From: Deltaproteobacteria bacterium UBA2957
Lineage (GTDB): Bacteria; Myxococcota_A; UBA796
NCBI GenBank assembly: GCA_002348535.1
Contig: DEBL01000066.1
Span: forward strand, 1 to 10,250
Direction: 5' to 3'
DNA: 10,250 nucleotides
Under the pieces are notes generated by a model. The model saw only the letters and a program-made list of their open reading frames with translations, was not told where the DNA came from and searched no databases. Shown one piece after another: positions 6,143-10,250 of the stretch; positions within the stretch are counted from its first letter, which is position 1, and every line of letters starts with the position of its first letter. The translations under genes and the position numbers were made by a program.

Positions 6143-7896
6143 GGCTTCAGCTCCCATGCAACCAAGGTCTCATCGGATGCCACCGGCGAACCAAGGGTCC
6201 GGCGAAGCGCTCGAATGGTTCGCTCGCGGTCCGCCTCGATGCCGGCTTGGTTCAATACATCGAACCCAGACCGCCAGAGAACCAGATGAGAAAAGCCGTC
6301 TGCCCGCGCTGCCGACAAGTGCGCATTCGTCGGCAGTTGAGTCAGATCGCCCTGTGATAGCGGCCACAGGGCATCAAAGATCGAAGACTGCAGACAATCT
6401 TCAGGGCGCTGGTCTTCCTTTAGCGCGGCGATGGCATCGTGATGCGATTCGCTGCGCTTTCGACCGTGGATGAGCTGTTCTGCGGCCGTGGCGTGGCCCA
6501 ACCCAACCGGAAACTCGATGATGGCGCCTCCATCCGGATCGGACGCCAGTTCGGTCAAGAACGGATGGGGATCCCAGTCGCTCATCAAAATTCGGGTCCC
6601 GCCTTGGGCGTGGAGCTGAGCCATTCCCAGACCCGCAATCAACACAGCGACCACCGGAAGCCATCGCGCCCATACACGGCCTTTGGCCCAGTGTTGGAGC
6701 CCGGTAGCCACCGATATGGACGCACACAGCACCACCATGGGGACGACCCGTCCCGGGTGAAAGAATTGGATTGAAAATGGGAAGGCTTGGTTGAGCCACC
6801 ATGTCGGCAAGGGAACCCCTCGGCCGGCGATCGTCAGCCACTCAACCTCCGGCCGAACGCTGGTGGCGGCCATCGGCCCAAGACTCAAGATGTAAAACCC
6901 TGCGGCTGCGATGAGCCAACGCCGATGCCGCCGACCGCCCACCGGAAGAAGCAGGAGCGATGTGACCGTGAGAACGGCGGGAAAGACCGCCCTGCGAGGT
7001 GTCTCTTCGTCCATGTCAGCGGTGAGGATGTAGCCCACGTGGGAGCTTTCTTTTTGCTCCCGCAAGACCGAGGGGTCGGTGATTCGTGGCGCCATTGCCG
7101 CAGGCATCGGTCGTCGCTCACCGAGGAGACGCTGCAGATACGGGGCGGATACAGCGACCCCGATCAACACGACGGCAAGGCCCGCGACCAATGCGCGACT
7201 GCGGCCCACGCGAGGTGCAGGCTTCAGCGAAAACAGCACCAATGTCCCGGCCGCAAAAAACGCAGCAACCAGCGCATACAGTACATAGTGTTGAATGGCC
7301 AGCGCGGTCGCCAAACCCGCTGCAATGACCCACCCAATCGTGGCGCGCCCGGTGGCGGTCAAGCACTTGACCCACGCGCAGACGAACAAGGGCAACGTGA
7401 ACACGAGGGCGCTCGGGGGTTTCCCGTTCGCCAACTCATGCAGGCTCAAGCTGTTGAAGCCAAACAGCACTGCCGTCATTAACGACAGGCCCCGTCCGAT
7501 ACCCAACCAACGTGAACCTGCGTATGCGGCCAAGCCACCCAGAACGGGAATCAATGCCACGAATGCATTGAAGGACGCGGGAAAGGGAAACAGGCGAAGG
7601 AAAGGGGTCGCCATTAAGGCGTCGATCTGTTGGGGAAAATTGCTGCCAAGCGACTGGCCATCGGGTGCACAGATGACATCGGGTTGAAGGATGTCCGCCC
7701 CCCGTTCGAGGGCGGTGGAAACCCACCAGTAAAACCACAAGGTGCCGTTTACATCCGATGGTGTTGTGGGGTTACCGCCGCCGATCACAACGCTGTGCAT
7801 GCGCGTCCATCCGTCGCCCATGATGGCGATGCTGATCCCGGCCAGAATCGCCAGCGGCACAGCACCGTCGAGCAGGATCCGTCGAAGCCAGACCAT
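6139..7896 (-). CDS. polytopic GT-C-like membrane protein (putative glycosyltransferase)
   Basis: The 585-residue product has a membrane core of about ten helices to roughly residue 425 and a soluble C-terminal domain. Near the start an acidic-loop pattern PTTPSDVNGTLWFYWW (43-58, Asp48) and CAPDGQSLGSNFPQQ (76-90) suit the first periplasmic loop of GT-C transferases, where an Asp binds the lipid-phosphate-sugar donor. The conserved FFHPGRVVP (378-386) sits before another helix. The C-terminal portion (about 445-585), with AIIEFPVG (458-465) and an HGR motif (477-479), resembles the soluble tails of YfhO-like and related uncharacterised membrane transferases. GT-C identity is fold-level inference; the acceptor is unknown. 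The start at 7896 overlaps the upstream TGA by one base and has GGGGAA six bases before it; the neighbouring GTG at 7899 would also be possible. Its last four bases overlap the next gene. Confidence 0.68.
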   Translation of the reverse strand: MVWLRRILLDGAVPLAILAGISIAIMGDGWTRMHSVVIGGGNPTTPSDVNGTLWFYWWVSTALERGADILQPDVICAPDGQSLGSNFPQQIDALMATPFLRLFPFPASFNAFVALIPVLGGLAAYAGSRWLGIGRGLSLMTAVLFGFNSLSLHELANGKPPSALVFTLPLFVCAWVKCLTATGRATIGWVIAAGLATALAIQHYVLYALVAAFFAAGTLVLFSLKPAPRVGRSRALVAGLAVVLIGVAVSAPYLQRLLGERRPMPAAMAPRITDPSVLREQKESSHVGYILTADMDEETPRRAVFPAVLTVTSLLLLPVGGRRHRRWLIAAAGFYILSLGPMAATSVRPEVEWLTIAGRGVPLPTWWLNQAFPFSIQFFHPGRVVPMVVLCASISVATGLQHWAKGRVWARWLPVVAVLIAGLGMAQLHAQGGTRILMSDWDPHPFLTELASDPDGGAIIEFPVGLGHATAAEQLIHGRKRSESHHDAIAALKEDQRPEDCLQSSIFDALWPLSQGDLTQLPTNAHLSAARADGFSHLVLWRSGFDVLNQAGIEADRERTIRALRRTLGSPVASDETLVAWELKP

Positions 7897-10088
7897 CACG
7901 GGTTCCCCGACTGCGGCGCACCCGCTTGACGCGTTGGATTGGTGGGGGCCCCCGACTCGAGAGCGGTCGTGGTGACGCTGTCACCGTCCAGCATGCTGTG
8001 ACCGGTCAGGTTGTCATTGGGTGTGTCGGAGTAGACGGCAAGCCAGCCGGGTCCGATTCCGTTGGTCGGATCGGTAGAGGTGAGTTCCCGAGGGCCGTTC
8101 ATGTCGTACCCATACAGCAAGGACCAGCCCGCCCGGGTGGCTTTCTGTGGCGTGACGGCATCGGGACCGAAAAACTCTGGGATCGATGTGATGAAGAGGT
8201 AGCGCGGGGTGTCGCCGGGCGCGATGGTCAGTTGCCGTGCGCAGAGTTTGTCGCGTTCACTTCCGTTCTTGGGCCGAATCAATCGGGCGTCGTCCGGTCG
8301 GTAGAGCCCCATCGCGATGGGCGTACAGTCGTAGATGACGGCGTCTTCATCGAGGTGACGCTCGAGGTACCGACTCGCGAACCGGTAGCCTTTGCCCATC
8401 AGTTGTCGCGCATCGGGGGGCAGACGAAAGAACGCTTGCGCGCGGGCGGTTGCGTCGAGGGGCCCCGCCATCAGCGGGGCTCGGATGTAGAGTGCTGTGC
8501 CCACACTGATGCCAAAGGCGACCACCACCCCTCCGTATGCGGCCCGCCAGAGACCGGAACCTCGACGACTCAACAGGGTCGCCGCTCCGGCAGCAGCACA
8601 GGCCACAAGCACCAACATGGTCGGGGCGGCATGGAACACATACCGAAGGTTGAACTTCAGGCTGAGCGAGCCAAAACAGGACGCCAGTGGAACCACAAGC
8701 ACGCCGGCTTTCCACCAACCGGTGGGCACACCCATCCATCGACGGGTTCGTGCCGATGGGACCAGTGCGGTCCACAGCCAACCGACTCCAAGAAGCGGAA
8801 GGAGAACCGCGCCCAGTCCCGGGGCAAGGATGGCGGCTTGCTTGATGTTGTGCGCAAGTCGAACCCCGAGCGGTGGAATGGTGGTGGCACGGACCACCTC
8901 CCAGCGTGGTGTTGGCCCATCTTGCGGGAACGCGGCCACAACGTCCGAGTTGGGTGGGGTGAGCATCACACTGGTCACGGCTTCAAGTTCACCACCCCGA
9001 AGAACGTCGGGAAGCCATGGCGACAAGGGTGAAGGATTGTTGAGATCGGGCCTCAACTCGACATCCCAATCGTATGGAATTTCGTAGTTGACCTCTTCGC
9101 GGTGGTGCATGACCAAGACATTCAGGGGCGTAAACTCCACGGGGAAGGCCATCAGGAAGGCAACGGCCGCCGCAATCGGTCCGAGGGTTGCGAGGCCGCG
9201 CCGAAGTCGATGCCCAGCCCCGTCGATGAGAATTCCAAAGGCAATCAACGCCACCATGGGCAGGTTGAACGTAAAGTTCTTGACCTGGGTCAGAGTGAGT
9301 ACACCCATGGCGATGCCTGCCCACAGCGCCGTCTTCGGGCTTGGTCGAAGCACTGCGAGGCTGACCGCGAGCACCACACTCGTCGAGACAAAGAAGTACA
9401 GCGGGTATGACGATATTTCATGGGCGTACGGATAGAACAGCACGCATCCGAGCAACATGAATCCCGCGGCCATTCCGGCAGCTCGCCCAGCCCACAATCG
9501 ACCGAGGAGCACCATAGGAATGTGCGTCAGGCTCATGGCCGCCATGTTGACGCCAACGGCTGCATGAATGGTGTCACCATCGAACAGCGGTCGAACAAAG
9601 GCCGTGATCATGCCGTACAGGGGTCGTTTGTCGACCATATACAGGTCCCAGCGCCCGCTTGCGGCTGCCACAGCGGTGCTCAGGAAGGCGTAGTTGTCGT
9701 GGCCGATGGCCTGGTTTTCAGGGTTGTAGAAGTCCCGATACAGGTCAAGGATTCCGTACTGTGCCACCGCGAACAGCGAGGCGATCAGCACATCGACCGG
9801 CTCGATTCGAAAGCGATGGGGCGGGGCTTTTGAGGCGGGGTCCAGTCGGCCCCTCATGAATGCCGGACCCCACGCAGACAAGGCGGTTCGCGCCGCGGTC
9901 AGTCCAAGGATCCCGATCAAGAGCGCCAGCAGCGGTGGCCAAACGGACCCCAGCGGTCCTCGACTTGGCATCCAGGGCGGAAGAACGGCTGGTGCGCCGC
10001 CGCCTGCCCACACCACGGCGCCGCAAGCCGCTGCCGCGATGAGCGGTCGGAACCAGATAGTTCGGGTGTTTTGGTGAGGCTGTTTCAT
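7896..10088 (-). CDS. large polytopic GT-C-like membrane protein (putative glycosyltransferase)
   Basis: The 730-residue product has two membrane helices near the N-terminus (about 12-28 and 50-68), a long series of further helices to about residue 560, and a soluble tail of about 150 residues. Between helices, DLYRDFYNPENQAIGHDNYAF is broken into DFYNPEN (109-115) and GHDNYAF (119-125), with Asp121 as the candidate catalytic acid, and VDKRPLYGM (142-150) follows. This matches the first-loop signature of GT39-type dolichol/undecaprenol-phosphate-sugar transferases. The tail has an ordered DEDAVIYDCTP segment (about 600-610) and a low-complexity Thr/Ala/Gly end. The ATG at 10088 was chosen because its N-terminus looks natural; a TTG at 10175 would extend it through the divergent promoter region. 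No Shine-Dalgarno is visible, and CGTCG/CGACG forms a hairpin immediately upstream. It heads an operon with the next two genes. Sugar and acceptor unknown. Confidence 0.7.
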   Translation of the reverse strand: MKQPHQNTRTIWFRPLIAAAACGAVVWAGGGAPAVLPPWMPSRGPLGSVWPPLLALLIGILGLTAARTALSAWGPAFMRGRLDPASKAPPHRFRIEPVDVLIASLFAVAQYGILDLYRDFYNPENQAIGHDNYAFLSTAVAAASGRWDLYMVDKRPLYGMITAFVRPLFDGDTIHAAVGVNMAAMSLTHIPMVLLGRLWAGRAAGMAAGFMLLGCVLFYPYAHEISSYPLYFFVSTSVVLAVSLAVLRPSPKTALWAGIAMGVLTLTQVKNFTFNLPMVALIAFGILIDGAGHRLRRGLATLGPIAAAVAFLMAFPVEFTPLNVLVMHHREEVNYEIPYDWDVELRPDLNNPSPLSPWLPDVLRGGELEAVTSVMLTPPNSDVVAAFPQDGPTPRWEVVRATTIPPLGVRLAHNIKQAAILAPGLGAVLLPLLGVGWLWTALVPSARTRRWMGVPTGWWKAGVLVVPLASCFGSLSLKFNLRYVFHAAPTMLVLVACAAAGAATLLSRRGSGLWRAAYGGVVVAFGISVGTALYIRAPLMAGPLDATARAQAFFRLPPDARQLMGKGYRFASRYLERHLDEDAVIYDCTPIAMGLYRPDDARLIRPKNGSERDKLCARQLTIAPGDTPRYLFITSIPEFFGPDAVTPQKATRAGWSLLYGYDMNGPRELTSTDPTNGIGPGWLAVYSDTPNDNLTGHSMLDGDSVTTTALESGAPTNPTRQAGAPQSGNP

Positions 10089-10132
10089 GCGTCGGATTCG
10101 ACGAGAGGGATCTTGGCAAGCATAATCGAGCC
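10089..10132 (+). promoter_or_regulatory. divergent spacer with a likely plus-strand promoter and a hairpin
   Basis: TCGACG (10098-10103, four of six -35 bases) and CATAAT (10121-10126, five of six -10 bases) stand 17 bp apart. Transcription would start near 10133, which coincides with the ATG there, so the transcript would be leaderless, or about 24 bases ahead of the ATG at 10157. CGTCG (10090-10094) and CGACG (10099-10103) form a five-base hairpin with a four-base loop, overlapping this -35 and lying one base upstream of the minus-strand ATG at 10088. A minus-strand promoter for the operon is not clear. Confidence 0.35.
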
Positions 10133-10250
10133 ATGGTGTCCCGCGCGCGCGAAACAATGCAGTCCTTGGTTGCAAACTGGCCTCGACGTGCCCTCGCTGT
10201 GGTGATGGTCATTCATCTGCTGTTGGCCATCCGTCAACTGATGTGGCGGG
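10133..10250 (+). CDS. 5' fragment of a divergent gene, probably a membrane protein
   Basis: The frame is open from ATG 10133 to the window edge (39 codons plus one base). It encodes a basic start (MVSRARE), then PRRALAVVMVIHLLLAIRQL, a likely first membrane helix after a positive patch. An alternative start is ATG 10157 (MQSLVANWPRR). No strong Shine-Dalgarno precedes either; CATAAT at 10121-10126 suits a leaderless or short-leader transcript. It is divergent from the GT-C operon, and a role in the same envelope pathway is plausible but unproven. Family cannot be told from this fragment. Confidence 0.42.
   Translation, partial: MVSRARETMQSLVANWPRRALAVVMVIHLLLAIRQLMWR

Noticed and set aside
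7926..9032. Plus-strand open frame of 368 codons
   Set aside because: Antisense to the large membrane protein; low hydrophobicity, Gly/Arg/His-rich, no recognisable motif and no ribosome-binding site. It is a GC-driven shadow.
10089..10175. TTG-initiated extension of the operon head gene to 10175
   Set aside because: The extra 29 residues run through the divergent start region and lack protein-like character; the ATG at 10088 fits better.

Overview
The window is ordinary dense bacterial chromosome, GC-rich by eye (around 60%), and most likely from the Myxococcota or a related deltaproteobacterial lineage. Three things point that way: a matrixin-type metalloprotease with a MYXO-CTERM-like tail, a large lipoprotein built from MopE-type putative metal-binding repeats, and a C-terminal gene fragment resembling a family I remember mainly from deltaproteobacteria. 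No tRNA, rRNA, CRISPR array, insertion sequence or phage gene was seen.

Layout from left to right. (1) Positions 1-255 hold the 3' end of a plus-strand gene. Its TGA abuts the stop of a minus-strand pair (256-1457): a secreted matrixin-like zinc protease followed, through an ATGA overlap, by a small exported protein. (2) An 88-bp divergent spacer separates that pair from a plus-strand gene (1546-2115) encoding an unusual membrane-anchored Smr-like domain protein, which is followed by a strong stem-loop. (3) A 190-bp non-coding stretch with dyads and a possible -10 element leads into an 820-residue lipoprotein (2306-4768) with about eight DCDD/DxDxDG modules and a C-terminal domain I do not recognise. 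(4) Three minus-strand genes (10088 to 4781) overlap by 1-4 bp and read as one operon: two large GT-C-like membrane proteins and a membrane-tethered SGNH-hydrolase-like protein. (5) At the right edge a plus-strand gene, probably for a membrane protein, begins divergently and runs out of the window.

Working together: almost every product appears to be envelope or extracellular. The left and middle genes look like a secreted protease with its partner and a calcium/metal-binding surface lipoprotein. The right operon looks like envelope glycan assembly or decoration, with two polytopic transferase-like proteins and a periplasmic esterase/acyltransferase-like domain. Functions are inferred from motifs and fold-like patterns only. 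The most unusual items are the Smr-like domain fused to two C-terminal membrane helices, the uncharacterised C-terminal domain of the MopE-repeat lipoprotein, and the tightly coupled GT-C/GT-C/SGNH operon whose SGNH domain lacks the usual DxxH aspartate.
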